DNA of 23,791 bases from Stenotrophomonas sp. (GTDB lineage Bacteria; Pseudomonadota; Gammaproteobacteria; Xanthomonadales; Xanthomonadaceae): contig DOKO01000468.1 of assembly GCA_003510825.1 (NCBI GenBank), forward strand, positions 877 to 24,667, given 5' to 3'. The notes beneath the pieces are model-generated. The model searched no databases. It worked only from the letters and a program-made list of their open reading frames with translations, and had not been told where the DNA came from. Below are positions 1-7,381 of this stretch, one piece after another. A program made the position numbers and the translations under genes. Every line of letters begins with the position of its first letter. Within the stretch, counting starts at the first letter, position 1.

Positions 1-675
1 GATGCCGAAATCCAGCAGCACCGGCTCGTCATCGCTGCGCACCAGCACGTTGGCCGGCTTGATGTCGCAGTGGATCACGCCCTGCGCATGCGCGGCCTGC
101 ACCGCGCGGCAGACCTTGCAGAACAGGCCCAGCACCCCCGTCAGGGTGATGTCCGGCGAGCGGCAGGCTTCATCCAGGCGCTGCCCATCGATGAATTCCA
201 TCACCAGGTAGGGCTGGTCGGCGCCCGCACGGCCCACGTCATAGAGGTGGGCGATATTGGGGTGCTGCAGGTCGGCCAGGATCTGGCTCTCCGCCTGCAG
301 CCGCTCTGCCAGAGCGGGATCCAGGCTGCGGCGCATCACCTTGATCGCCACCTGGCGGCGATACAGCTGGTCGGCACGCTCGGCCAGGAAGACCCGGCCC
401 ATGCCACCGGCCGCGAGCAGCCGCACCAGCCGCCACGGCCCGATCAGCTGCCCCACCTGGATGTCATCTGCATCCAGCGAGGCGAGCACCTTGTCGATCG
501 AACCCTGCATGCCGCCCAGTGCCTGGGTCTGTGCGCGCAGCAGGGCCAGTGTCTCGTGCACCAGCGCAGGGTCGCCGGTCAGGGCATGCAGCTCGCTCTC
601 CCACAGGGGCTCAGGCAATTCGCAGACCGAATCGAACAGCGCGCGGACCGCGCCCCAGTCCACCGCGTCGTTCAT
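1..675 (-). CDS. Serine/threonine protein kinase, N-terminal part (truncated by window edge)
   Basis: The frame stays open for 225 codons from an ATG at 675 to the window edge, so only the N-terminal half is present. After about 85 residues of non-kinase sequence it shows a Hanks-type kinase domain: a glycine loop with the core AAGGMGRVFLAE, a VAIK motif with the ATP-binding lysine at K112, a catalytic loop HCDIKPAN at residues 202-209, and DFG at 222-224 next to the edge. The catalytic loop has Cys instead of Arg before the catalytic Asp (HCD, not HRD), so it resembles a non-RD kinase whose activity need not depend on activation-loop phosphorylation. Its ATG overlaps the stop of the upstream sigma factor by 4 nt (ATGA), so the two are translationally coupled. 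Sigma-kinase pairs of this layout are known for ECF43-like sigma factors; the kinase probably controls the sigma factor or shares its regulon. This last point is inference. Confidence 0.9.
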   Translation of the reverse strand, partial: MNDAVDWGAVRALFDSVCELPEPLWESELHALTGDPALVHETLALLRAQTQALGGMQGSIDKVLASLDADDIQVGQLIGPWRLVRLLAAGGMGRVFLAERADQLYRRQVAIKVMRRSLDPALAERLQAESQILADLQHPNIAHLYDVGRAGADQPYLVMEFIDGQRLDEACRSPDITLTGVLGLFCKVCRAVQAAHAQGVIHCDIKPANVLVRSDDEPVLLDFGI

Positions 676-1274
676 GCACCGTCATCCCGTGAAGGCATGC
701 CACCCAGGTGGCGCTTGAGCCAGGCCTTGGCGAAGCGCAGGTCGCGATCGACGGTCGGCACCGAGACGCCCTGTGCCGCGGCGATTTCCTCGCGGCGCAT
801 GCCGCCGAAGTACATCCACTCGACCGTGGAACTGGCGCGTGCATCGACATCGGCCAAGGCCAGCAGTGCCGCATCCAGGGCCAGCACGTCCACGGCATCC
901 TGGTCGTCCACGCCTTCGCGGTCCGCGTGTTCCAGGGTGAGATGCAGCTGGTCGCCACCACGTTTGGCCGCACCCATTGCACGTGCGTGGTCGACCATGA
1001 CGCTGCGCATCTTCAGCGCCGCCAAGGCCAGGAAGTGCACACGATCGTTGTAGGCGGTGCCGGGGTCGAGCATGCGCATCAGCGCCTCGTTCACCAGCAT
1101 GGTCGGCTGCAGCAGGCCGGGCGAATCACCGCTCAGCCGCACCGCGGCCATGCCACGCAGCTGTGCGTACAGCATCTGCAGCAGGCGATCGCGCGCGGAC
1201 AGATCGTTGCCCGTGCTCCAGCGCTTCAGCAGCGTGGTGACGCCATCGTCGGCAGGCGATCTGGAAACCGTCAT
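672..1274 (-). CDS. ECF-like RNA polymerase sigma factor
   Basis: This 200-aa protein has the length and layout of an extracytoplasmic-function sigma factor. A region-2-like segment spans about residues 25-100 (LLQMLYAQLRGMAAVRL, then KMRSVMVDHARAMGAAKRGG). A region-4 helix-turn-helix lies near residues 150-190 (MRREEIAAAQGVSVPTVDRDLRFAKAWLKR). The spacing and the VDHAR-x-KRGG segment match the ECF family that is encoded with Ser/Thr kinases. It is the first gene of a two-gene unit: its TGA overlaps the kinase ATG by 4 nt. No anti-sigma factor is visible in the window. I chose the ATG at 1274 because it gives the expected family length, although no strong Shine-Dalgarno sequence precedes it. 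The target promoters are unknown. Confidence 0.88.
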   Translation of the reverse strand: MTVSRSPADDGVTTLLKRWSTGNDLSARDRLLQMLYAQLRGMAAVRLSGDSPGLLQPTMLVNEALMRMLDPGTAYNDRVHFLALAALKMRSVMVDHARAMGAAKRGGDQLHLTLEHADREGVDDQDAVDVLALDAALLALADVDARASSTVEWMYFGGMRREEIAAAQGVSVPTVDRDLRFAKAWLKRHLGGMPSRDDGA

Positions 1275-1376
1275 CTACATCGCGATCCATGCCCTGGTAG
1301 AGACCGCATTATTGCCCATGGCGGGCCAAACGCGACATCGCGGGCCGACACACAGCGTGCCACGGGACCGCCGCGG

Positions 1377-2291
1377 TCATCGACTGAAGCGGCGCGCTCC
1401 CGCCACGCAGGCCACCGCGGCCAGGGTCACCAGCAGCATGCCGGCGCTGACCGTTTCATGCAGCAGCAGCGCCGCCAGCGCCAGGCCGAAGAACGGCTGC
1501 AGCAGCTGCAGCTGGCCGACGGCCGCAATGCCGCCCTGGGCCAGCCCGCGGTACCAGAACAGGAAGCCGACCAGCATGCTGAATACCGCCACGTAGCCCA
1601 GTGCCCACCAGGCCGGTGCACCGATGGCCCCCAGCGAAGCCGGGCGCATCACCACCATCAGCGGCAGCATCACCGGCAACGCCAGCAGCAGCGCCCAGCT
1701 GATCACCTGCCAGCCGCCCAGATGCCGGGCCAGGCGCCCGCCCTCGGCGTAACCGAGCCCGCAGACCACGATGGCTGCCAGCATCAACAGATCGGCCTGC
1801 AGCGAGGCCTCGATGCCGTTGCGTGCCGCGTAGCCGACCACGCAGGCGCTGCCCAGCAGCGAGAACAGCCAGAACGCCGGCCGTGGCCGCTCACCACCGC
1901 GCAGCACGCCGAACAGCGCGGTGCTGAGCGGCAGCAGGCCGACGAAGACGATGGTGTGGGCCGACGAAGCATGGCGCAGCGCCAGCGCGGTCAGCAGCGG
2001 GAAACCCACCACCACGCCCAGGCTGACCATCGCCAGGCCGGGCACGTCCGCGCGCGCCGGCCGCGGCTGCCGCAGGGCGAGCAGCAGGACTAGGCCGAGC
2101 ACGGCGGCGATGCTGGCGCGTGCGGCGGTGACGAAGCCGGCATCCAGCTCCAGCACGGCCAGGCGCGTGGCCGGCAGCGATCCGGCAAAGATCACCACAC
2201 CGATGAAGCCGTTGATCCACCCACGCGCCGACCGTTCCACGCTGATATCCGTTGCGATGGGCACCGCTGGCCCGGGCAACCATTGGGCCAT
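1377..2291 (-). CDS. EamA/DMT-superfamily inner-membrane transporter
   Basis: This 304-aa protein is very hydrophobic, with about ten predicted membrane segments in two repeats, the layout of the drug/metabolite transporter (EamA) family. Typical segments are GFIGVVIFAGSLPATRLAV near the N terminus, VVVGFPLLTALALRHASSAHTIVFVGLLPLSTALF in the first repeat, and VFSMLVGFLFWYRGLAQGG in the second. The family exports small metabolites such as amino acids or their derivatives; the substrate here cannot be read from sequence. It is divergent from the MocR-type regulator at 2372. The roughly 80-bp gap holds a perfect inverted repeat, so regulation of this exporter by that regulator is likely. I chose the ATG at 2291; an upstream in-frame start at 2333 would overlap the inverted repeat and the opposing promoter. 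Confidence 0.88.
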   Translation of the reverse strand: MAQWLPGPAVPIATDISVERSARGWINGFIGVVIFAGSLPATRLAVLELDAGFVTAARASIAAVLGLVLLLALRQPRPARADVPGLAMVSLGVVVGFPLLTALALRHASSAHTIVFVGLLPLSTALFGVLRGGERPRPAFWLFSLLGSACVVGYAARNGIEASLQADLLMLAAIVVCGLGYAEGGRLARHLGGWQVISWALLLALPVMLPLMVVMRPASLGAIGAPAWWALGYVAVFSMLVGFLFWYRGLAQGGIAAVGQLQLLQPFFGLALAALLLHETVSAGMLLVTLAAVACVAGARRFSR

Positions 2292-2318
2292 TGCCGCGCG
2301 CCTGCACCCAGCTACAAT
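2291..2318 (+). promoter_or_regulatory. Candidate sigma-70 promoter for the MocR-type gene
   Basis: TTGCCG at 2291-2296 and TACAAT at 2313-2318 are separated by 16 bp. The predicted start point falls inside the inverted repeat at 2319-2346, so protein bound there would block initiation. Called by eye from the motifs. Confidence 0.45.
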
Positions 2319-2346
2319 CCAGTACAGTCGCAAGTAACTGTACTGG
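2319..2346. promoter_or_regulatory. Inverted-repeat operator between divergent transporter and MocR-type regulator
   Basis: CCAGTACAG at 2319-2327 and CTGTACTGG at 2338-2346 form a perfect 9-bp inverted repeat with a 10-bp spacer. It lies just downstream of the TACAAT box and between two divergent genes. This is the expected place for autoregulation by the MocR/GntR protein and co-regulation of the exporter. The binding protein is inferred. Confidence 0.6.
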
Positions 2347-2371
2347 CCACACTTCCCACACAGTCGCCCCC

Positions 2372-3751
2372 ATGTCCCGATCCCCCAGCCGTATCGACAG
2401 CGTCATCCACGCCGTGCGCACGCGCATCGCTGCACGCCAGGATGGTCCCGGCGCGCGCCTGCCCTCGGTGCGCGCACAGGCGGCGACCATGGGCGTTTCG
2501 GTGTCCACGGTGGTCGAGGCCTACGAGCGGCTGGCCGCCGAAGGCGTGATCGCCGCGCGCGCCGGCTCGGGGTTCTACGTGGCCGGGCCGCTACCGCCAC
2601 TGGCCCTGGCGGCGATCGAGCCACGCCAGGATCGCGCGGTGGACCCGCTTTGGGTGTCGCGGCAATCGCTGGAAACGCCGGCCGAACACCTCAAGCCCGG
2701 CTGCGGCTGGATGCCCAGCGAGTGGCTGTACCAGGACGGCCTGCGCCGCGGCCTGCGTCGGATGGCGCGTGCCGAGCCTTCAGCACTCACCGACTACGCC
2801 AGCCCGCTCGGGCTGCCGTCGCTGCGCCAGTCGCTGCAGCGGCGCGCGGCCGGGCTCGGCATCGAGGTGCCGCTGGAGCAGGTGCTGCTGGCCGAATCGG
2901 GCACGCATGCGGTGGATCTGGTCTGCCGCCTGCTGCTGAAGCCGGGCGACAGCGTGCTGGTCGACGATCCCAGCTACTTCAACTACCACGCGTTGCTGAA
3001 GGCGCACCAGGTGCAGGCCATCGGCGTGCCGTACACGCACAGCGGGCCGGATCTGGACGCGTTCGCGGCGGCCCTGCAGGCGCACGCGCCGCGGCTGTAC
3101 ATCACCAACTCCGGCCTGCACAACCCGACCGGCGCGGTGCTGTCGGCGGCCACCGCACACCGGCTGCTGGGCCTGGCCGAACGCAGCGGGATGACCATCG
3201 TCGAGGACGACATCTTCGCCGACTTCGAGCTGCGCCCTGCCCCGCGCCTGGCCGCACTGGACGGGCTGTCACGGGTGATCCACGTGGGCAGCTTCTCCAA
3301 GACCGTCTCGGCCGCGTCGCGCTGTGGCTACATCGCTGCGCGCGCGGACTGGATCGACGCGCTGGTCGACCTGAAACTGGCCACCAGCTTCGGCGGCGGC
3401 CACCTGGCCGCGCACCTGATGCAGATCGCGCTGACCGACAGCGGCTACCGCCGGCACATGCAGGCCATCCGCGCGCGCCTGGCCGATGCCCGCAAGCACA
3501 CCCTGCGGCAGGTGCAGCGCCTGGGCATCACGCCGTGGCTGGTGCCCGAAGCCGGCTTGTTCCTGTGGTGCCAGCTGCCCGATGGCCGCGATGCCGCCAC
3601 GCTGGCCAGGCACTGCCTGCGCGAAGGCGTGGTGGTGGCGCCGGGCAATGCCTTCAGCCAGTCGCAGCGCGTGGCCGACTACGTGCGCTTCAACGTGTCG
3701 CAGTGCCAGGACCCGCGCATCTGGCAGGTGCTGGCGCGGGCGCTGCGCTGA
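2372..3751 (+). CDS. MocR-type (GntR winged-helix / aminotransferase fold) transcriptional regulator
   Basis: The 459-aa protein has an N-terminal GntR winged helix (about residues 8-70, with ARLPSVRAQAATMGVSVSTV and the SGFYV end of the wing). A fold-type I aminotransferase domain follows, from about residue 90 to the end. The PLP-binding lysine is visible as K310 in the motif GSFSKTVSAASRCGY. Other aminotransferase signatures are SGLHNPTGAVLS and EDDIFADFE. MocR proteins bind PLP or a PLP adduct with an amine and switch nearby genes for vitamin B6, GABA, taurine or amino-acid export. Here the divergent EamA transporter is the natural target. I chose the ATG at 2372 because it lies downstream of the promoter and the inverted repeat; longer in-frame starts would include them. 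The effector is unknown. Confidence 0.92.
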   Translation: MSRSPSRIDSVIHAVRTRIAARQDGPGARLPSVRAQAATMGVSVSTVVEAYERLAAEGVIAARAGSGFYVAGPLPPLALAAIEPRQDRAVDPLWVSRQSLETPAEHLKPGCGWMPSEWLYQDGLRRGLRRMARAEPSALTDYASPLGLPSLRQSLQRRAAGLGIEVPLEQVLLAESGTHAVDLVCRLLLKPGDSVLVDDPSYFNYHALLKAHQVQAIGVPYTHSGPDLDAFAAALQAHAPRLYITNSGLHNPTGAVLSAATAHRLLGLAERSGMTIVEDDIFADFELRPAPRLAALDGLSRVIHVGSFSKTVSAASRCGYIAARADWIDALVDLKLATSFGGGHLAAHLMQIALTDSGYRRHMQAIRARLADARKHTLRQVQRLGITPWLVPEAGLFLWCQLPDGRDAATLARHCLREGVVVAPGNAFSQSQRVADYVRFNVSQCQDPRIWQVLARALR

Positions 3752-3763
3752 CACCCGCGCCGG

Positions 3764-4255
3764 TCACTCGGCTTCGGCGCTATCACCCTCGCCCAGGTAG
3801 ATCCCGGCCCTGATGTCCAGCAGCTGCGGACCGGACAGCGTTGCACCGTTGAGTTCGGCACCGGCGTGCAGCGCGCTGTTGACCGCATCCATGGTCGAGC
3901 TGCGCTGGGCAATGGCCTTGAACTGCGCGCGCGGGCCGTCGTGGTACATCTGCAACGCGCGGCGCACGGCCACGACGAACAGTGGTTCACGGTCGAAGGC
4001 GAAGGTGTGCTCGCCGTCGTCGTCATCGCGTGCGGTGAACGTCTTCGGCAGAACCAGGCCTTCGCTGTGCCCCAGCAGCGCCAGCGCGAATGCCTCGGGC
4101 AGCCAGACCAGCAGGCGCCGCATCTGCCAGTACTCGACACCGGCGTCGTCCAGCACCTGCTCGGCCTGCGCTTCATCCACATCGTCGCGGCCCAATAGAG
4201 ATACGGCCAGTTCGAAGGCCTCGGTCGAGGGCATGGTGGGTGGGCGGTGGTGCAT
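3764..4255 (-). CDS. Hypothetical cytoplasmic protein
   Basis: I do not recognise this family. The 163-aa product is acidic, with no signal peptide or membrane segment. It contains an acidic patch (RDDDDGEHTFAFDREP) and a helical N-terminal part (EAFELAVSLLGRDDVDEAQAEQVLDDAG). The ATG at 4255 is preceded by AGGA at a suitable distance; a second ATG seven codons later (4234) is also possible. Codon use and GC match the neighbours, so it looks like a native gene. It converges with the MocR gene, leaving 12 bp between their stops, and is divergent from the methyltransferase. Confidence 0.7.
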   Translation of the reverse strand: MHHRPPTMPSTEAFELAVSLLGRDDVDEAQAEQVLDDAGVEYWQMRRLLVWLPEAFALALLGHSEGLVLPKTFTARDDDDGEHTFAFDREPLFVVAVRRALQMYHDGPRAQFKAIAQRSSTMDAVNSALHAGAELNGATLSGPQLLDIRAGIYLGEGDSAEAE

Positions 4256-4372
4256 TGGCAGCGTCCTGCAGTCCAGACAGGCGCGCATCCTGGGCCAGCG
4301 GCTGCGTGCATGCAATGCCTCTTGCGCCCCGCGGTACAGTGGAATGTCACCACTGCCGCAGGAACGCACGCC

Positions 4373-5047
4373 ATGTCGACCTTCGAAGACCCGCAGGCCG
4401 TCGCCCGCTACGCCGAGGGCCCGCTGCGGCAGGTGCCGGGCTTTCTCGCTCTGCAGCAGATGAGCCAGCTGCTGCTGGCCGAACATGTGCCGCTTGAAGG
4501 ACGTGTGCTGGTGCTAGGCGCCGGTGGCGGACTGGAACTGAAAGCCTTCGCCGAGGCGCATCCGGGCTGGCGCCTGCTGGGCGTGGATCCGGCCGCGCCG
4601 ATGCTGGCGCTTGCGGAGCAGACGCTGGGCCCGCTGATGGCGCAGGTGGAGCTGCTGGAGGGCTACATCGACGATGCACCGGACGTTCGTTTCGACGGTG
4701 CCAGCTGCCTGCTGACCCTGCACTTCCTCGATGCCAGCCAGCGCCTGCACACGCTGCGCGAGCTGCACCGCCGCCTGCGCCCGGGTGCCCCGCTGGTGGT
4801 GGCCCACCACAGCGTACCGGCCGACGATGCGGGCAAGCGCCGCTGGCTGCAGCGCTACGTCGCCTTTGCCGAGGCGTCCGGTGTGGCGCACGCCGATGCC
4901 CAGCGCACGATCGAGGTCATGATCGAGCGCTTGCCGCTGCAGTCCCCCGAACAGGAGGTCGCGCTGCTGCAGCAGGCCGGCTTCGAGGGCGTGGAGCTGT
5001 TCTACGCCGGCTTCAGTTTCAAGGGGTGGGTGGCGTACGCATCGTAG
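4373..5047 (+). CDS. Class I SAM-dependent methyltransferase
   Basis: The 224-aa protein has the Rossmann-fold methyltransferase signature. Motif I is VLVLGAGGGLELKAFA near residues 45-60. An acidic residue ends strand 2 (LLGVDPAAPML), and a later strand carries ASCLLTLHFLD. The segment TLRELHRRLRPGAPLVVAHH is typical of methyltransferases acting on small molecules. The substrate is not readable. The ATG at 4373 has AGGAA upstream; a longer in-frame start at 4247 would overlap the divergent gene. The gene ends against a pair of inverted SMAG-like palindromes that separate it from the convergent Smqnr gene. Confidence 0.88.
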   Translation: MSTFEDPQAVARYAEGPLRQVPGFLALQQMSQLLLAEHVPLEGRVLVLGAGGGLELKAFAEAHPGWRLLGVDPAAPMLALAEQTLGPLMAQVELLEGYIDDAPDVRFDGASCLLTLHFLDASQRLHTLRELHRRLRPGAPLVVAHHSVPADDAGKRRWLQRYVAFAEASGVAHADAQRTIEVMIERLPLQSPEQEVALLQQAGFEGVELFYAGFSFKGWVAYAS

Positions 5048-5101
5048 AGTCGAGCTTGCTCGACTGCTGTTCGCGCATCAGTCGAGCAAGCTCGACGCTA
5101 C
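5044..5101. repeat. Inverted pair of SMAG-like GTAG palindromes
   Basis: GTAG heads a hairpin GTCGAGC-TT-GCTCGAC at 5044-5066. The mirror unit at 5079-5101 ends in CTAC, which is GTAG on the minus strand. The two hairpins face each other and overlap the end of the methyltransferase gene. They match the SMAG short palindromes of S. maltophilia (established family). Lying between two convergent genes, they probably act as a bidirectional transcript end or RNA stabiliser (inference). Confidence 0.85.
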
Positions 5102-5757
5102 GGCACCACGGTGATGCCGATGCGCTGCATCAACAGCGCCGTCTGCTGCACATCCAGCCGTGCACCACGCAGGTTGACCACCCGCAGGTCCAGGTCGCCC
5201 AGCTCCGAACCGGTCAGGTCGCAGTCGGTGAAGTTGGCACTGCTCCAGTCGATGCCTTCGAACTGGCCGGCCGACAGGTCCGAGCCGGCGAAACTGGCAC
5301 CGCTGAGGTTGGCGCCGTCCCAGCGGTTCTCCCACAGCTCGCACTTCTCCAGCGTCACCCGCGAGAAGTTGGCGTAGCGCAGGTTCGATTTCTTGATGAA
5401 GGCACTGCAGAACCAGGTGCGCGTGGTGATCTGGTTCATGAAGCTGGCGTTGCTGAAATCCGCGCCCTGCGCGCGACACTCGCTGATTTCCAGGCCCAGC
5501 GCCTTGATGAAGTTGAAGTGGCACATGCTGATGTCGCAGCCACGGAAGCTGGTTTCCTTCAGCGTGGCGCCATTGAAGCGGCAGCCGGTGCGGCTTTCGG
5601 CGTCATAGAAACTGCAGTTCACGAACTCGGTGGCGGTCAGGTCGGCGCCTGAAAAGTCACACTCGTGGAACTGCTGGTCGACCACTTTCTGGCCGGCGTA
5701 CTGGTCGCCGGTGATGCGCAGCGCGCGGTGGATGCTGGGGGCCATCTGGATTTCCAT
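5098..5757 (-). CDS. Smqnr: SmQnr, chromosomal pentapeptide-repeat quinolone-resistance protein
   Basis: The 219-aa product is built almost entirely of pentapeptide repeats of the A(D/N)LXX type (for example CDFSGADLTATEF, CRFNGATLKETSF, SNLRYANFSRVTL). It carries the Qnr landmarks: CRAQGADF, SFMNQITTRTWFCSA, a central LEKCELWENRWDGA, and the C-terminal LLMQRIGI dimerisation helix. Qnr proteins fold as right-handed beta helices that mimic DNA and protect gyrase and topoisomerase IV from fluoroquinolones. I recognise this as the intrinsic Smqnr of S. maltophilia. The ATG at 5757 (MEIQMAPS) gives the usual 219 aa; an in-frame ATG six codons upstream (5775) is possible. No strong Shine-Dalgarno sequence is seen at either start. 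The gene lies downstream of, and on the same strand as, the PepSY gene, with a gap of about 107 bp. Confidence 0.95.
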   Translation of the reverse strand: MEIQMAPSIHRALRITGDQYAGQKVVDQQFHECDFSGADLTATEFVNCSFYDAESRTGCRFNGATLKETSFRGCDISMCHFNFIKALGLEISECRAQGADFSNASFMNQITTRTWFCSAFIKKSNLRYANFSRVTLEKCELWENRWDGANLSGASFAGSDLSAGQFEGIDWSSANFTDCDLTGSELGDLDLRVVNLRGARLDVQQTALLMQRIGITVVP

Positions 5758-5864
5758 GTCACGGTTGCCCGACATGATGCCGGGCAAACGTGGTCTTCCG
5801 TATGCGGGCGTGCCGCGGGGTTCACCGGCAGTCCAGCCGTGCTGTGTACAAAGCGCAGCCGACG

Positions 5865-7370
5865 TCAGTGTCGACGGCGCCGCACCTTCATCCGCAGGCG
5901 ACGGTAGCCGATCACCACGCCCGTGGCACACAGGCCCGCACCCGCCACGCTCAACAGCAGCAGCACGCCCAGCCGTGTGTTCTCCTGCCGCAGCATGCCC
6001 GGCAGGTCCCAGCTGTGCAGGAAGTAGAACAGCCAGCGGCCGACCCGCTCGCGATGGCCCAGGGTCAGCAGCGGATCGCCGGTGGCCAGATCGATGTACA
6101 CACGCGTGGCGTGCGCGTCGCCGAAATCAGCCACCACCACCGGGAAACGCCGTACGGCCGCACCGTTCATCGCCTCGGGGGCGCGCGGGTAGAAGTACGC
6201 GTCGGGCGTGCGCAGGATCGAGAACGCGCGCAACGGTGCCGAACTCATCTCTTGCGCGTGCTGCTGCAGCCAAGCGGTCGGCAGGGCCTGGGCAACATGC
6301 AGCTGCCCCTCTGCCTGCGAAACGATGCGCGTACCGCCCTGCCCATCCAGCAGCACCGCGAACAGCTCACCGCCGATGCGCCGCCACTGGATTTCCACCG
6401 GCGCGAAGCCTTCCCTCGACGCTGCCGCGAGCAATGCCTGCGGCTGCGCCACGGCGGCATCCAGCGCCACCGTCGCACCGCGATAGCGCGCCGCATCCAC
6501 TGCACCTGCGGTAGTGCTGAACACCTGCAGCGGGTTCATCGACATCAACCCACTGAAGATCCAGGTGAACACGAAGACGCACGCCATCAGGCCGACCAGA
6601 TGATGCCAGCGCATCCATGGCTCCACGTAGGGCGTCTTCGCACCCGAGCGGTAGCTGCCACGGAAACGCCAGCGCCACACACCCACCACGATGCCGCTGA
6701 TGGCCGCCACCGTGCACAGCGCGGAGAGCACGATCACCACCCACGTCCACACCGGGTCCACCGACTGCATGCGCAGGAAGTACAGCCAGTGCAGCCACGC
6801 GCCCACGTAGTTCCAGCGCTGCTGGTGGTACGGCGCATCCAGCACCACTTCGCCGGTGTTCGAGGAAACGTACAGGCTGCCTGGCTGCTGTCCGCCCACT
6901 TCCACCTTGTACAGCGGCCGATGCGCGTCCAGCCCGCGCGAATGCGTCCAGCGATCCTCGTCCACGCGCACGGCACCGGGGAACGCCGGGCCACCAGCAA
7001 ACGCCGCCGCCGACAGCTCGGCGCGCTGCGCAGACACCGGCAGCAGCGCGTGGCCGGTCTCTGCCGACCACGCGCCAACGTTGGCACCGCTGCGCACCAC
7101 ATAGGCCGGTTCGCCGCGCAGTGTGGTCAGCGCCACGCTTTCCGGTTCGGCCTGCACGGCGTCGGGCAGCACACGCAGGCCCTGCAGCACGCGCGCACCA
7201 TCAAGCACCGGCAACGCCGCCAACCGTTCGCCCGGGGTCAACTTCGGGTAACCGATGAACAGCATCACCATGCCGCTGACGAACCACAGCAGCATCAGCA
7301 GGCAACCACCGATGCCCAGCCATCGGTGCACCAGGTAGGTCCAGCGCTTGGCGGAGGATCGCAGCGACAT
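5865..7370 (-). CDS. PepSY-associated TM-helix inner-membrane protein (iron/copper uptake partner)
   Basis: The 501-aa protein has the layout of the PepSY_TM (PiuB-like) family. A first membrane helix near residues 12-40 (WTYLVHRWLGIGGCLLMLLWFVSGMVMLFIGYP) is followed by a periplasmic PepSY-like region with LYVSSNTGEVV. Paired helices lie in the middle (WTWVVIVLSALCTVAAISGIVVGVWRWRFRG and HHLVGLMACVFVFTWIFSGLMSMNP). A C-terminal helix precedes a basic tail (MKVRRRRH). Conserved His residues next to helices (VHRWLG, WHHLVG, LHSWDL) are typical and may bind heme or metal. Such proteins often accompany TonB-dependent receptors and may reduce metal or release it from its carrier. The ATG at 7370 is preceded by AGGA eight bases upstream, inside the end of the receptor gene; an ATG three codons earlier (7379) is less well placed. 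Confidence 0.87.
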   Translation of the reverse strand: MSLRSSAKRWTYLVHRWLGIGGCLLMLLWFVSGMVMLFIGYPKLTPGERLAALPVLDGARVLQGLRVLPDAVQAEPESVALTTLRGEPAYVVRSGANVGAWSAETGHALLPVSAQRAELSAAAFAGGPAFPGAVRVDEDRWTHSRGLDAHRPLYKVEVGGQQPGSLYVSSNTGEVVLDAPYHQQRWNYVGAWLHWLYFLRMQSVDPVWTWVVIVLSALCTVAAISGIVVGVWRWRFRGSYRSGAKTPYVEPWMRWHHLVGLMACVFVFTWIFSGLMSMNPLQVFSTTAGAVDAARYRGATVALDAAVAQPQALLAAASREGFAPVEIQWRRIGGELFAVLLDGQGGTRIVSQAEGQLHVAQALPTAWLQQHAQEMSSAPLRAFSILRTPDAYFYPRAPEAMNGAAVRRFPVVVADFGDAHATRVYIDLATGDPLLTLGHRERVGRWLFYFLHSWDLPGMLRQENTRLGVLLLLSVAGAGLCATGVVIGYRRLRMKVRRRRH

Positions 7371-7381
7371 CAGCGACATCC

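Noticed and set aside
70..2093. Long plus-strand open frames (327 and 461 aa) opposite the kinase, sigma factor and transporter
   Set aside because: They are antisense shadows of well-supported minus-strand genes in GC-rich DNA and show no domains.
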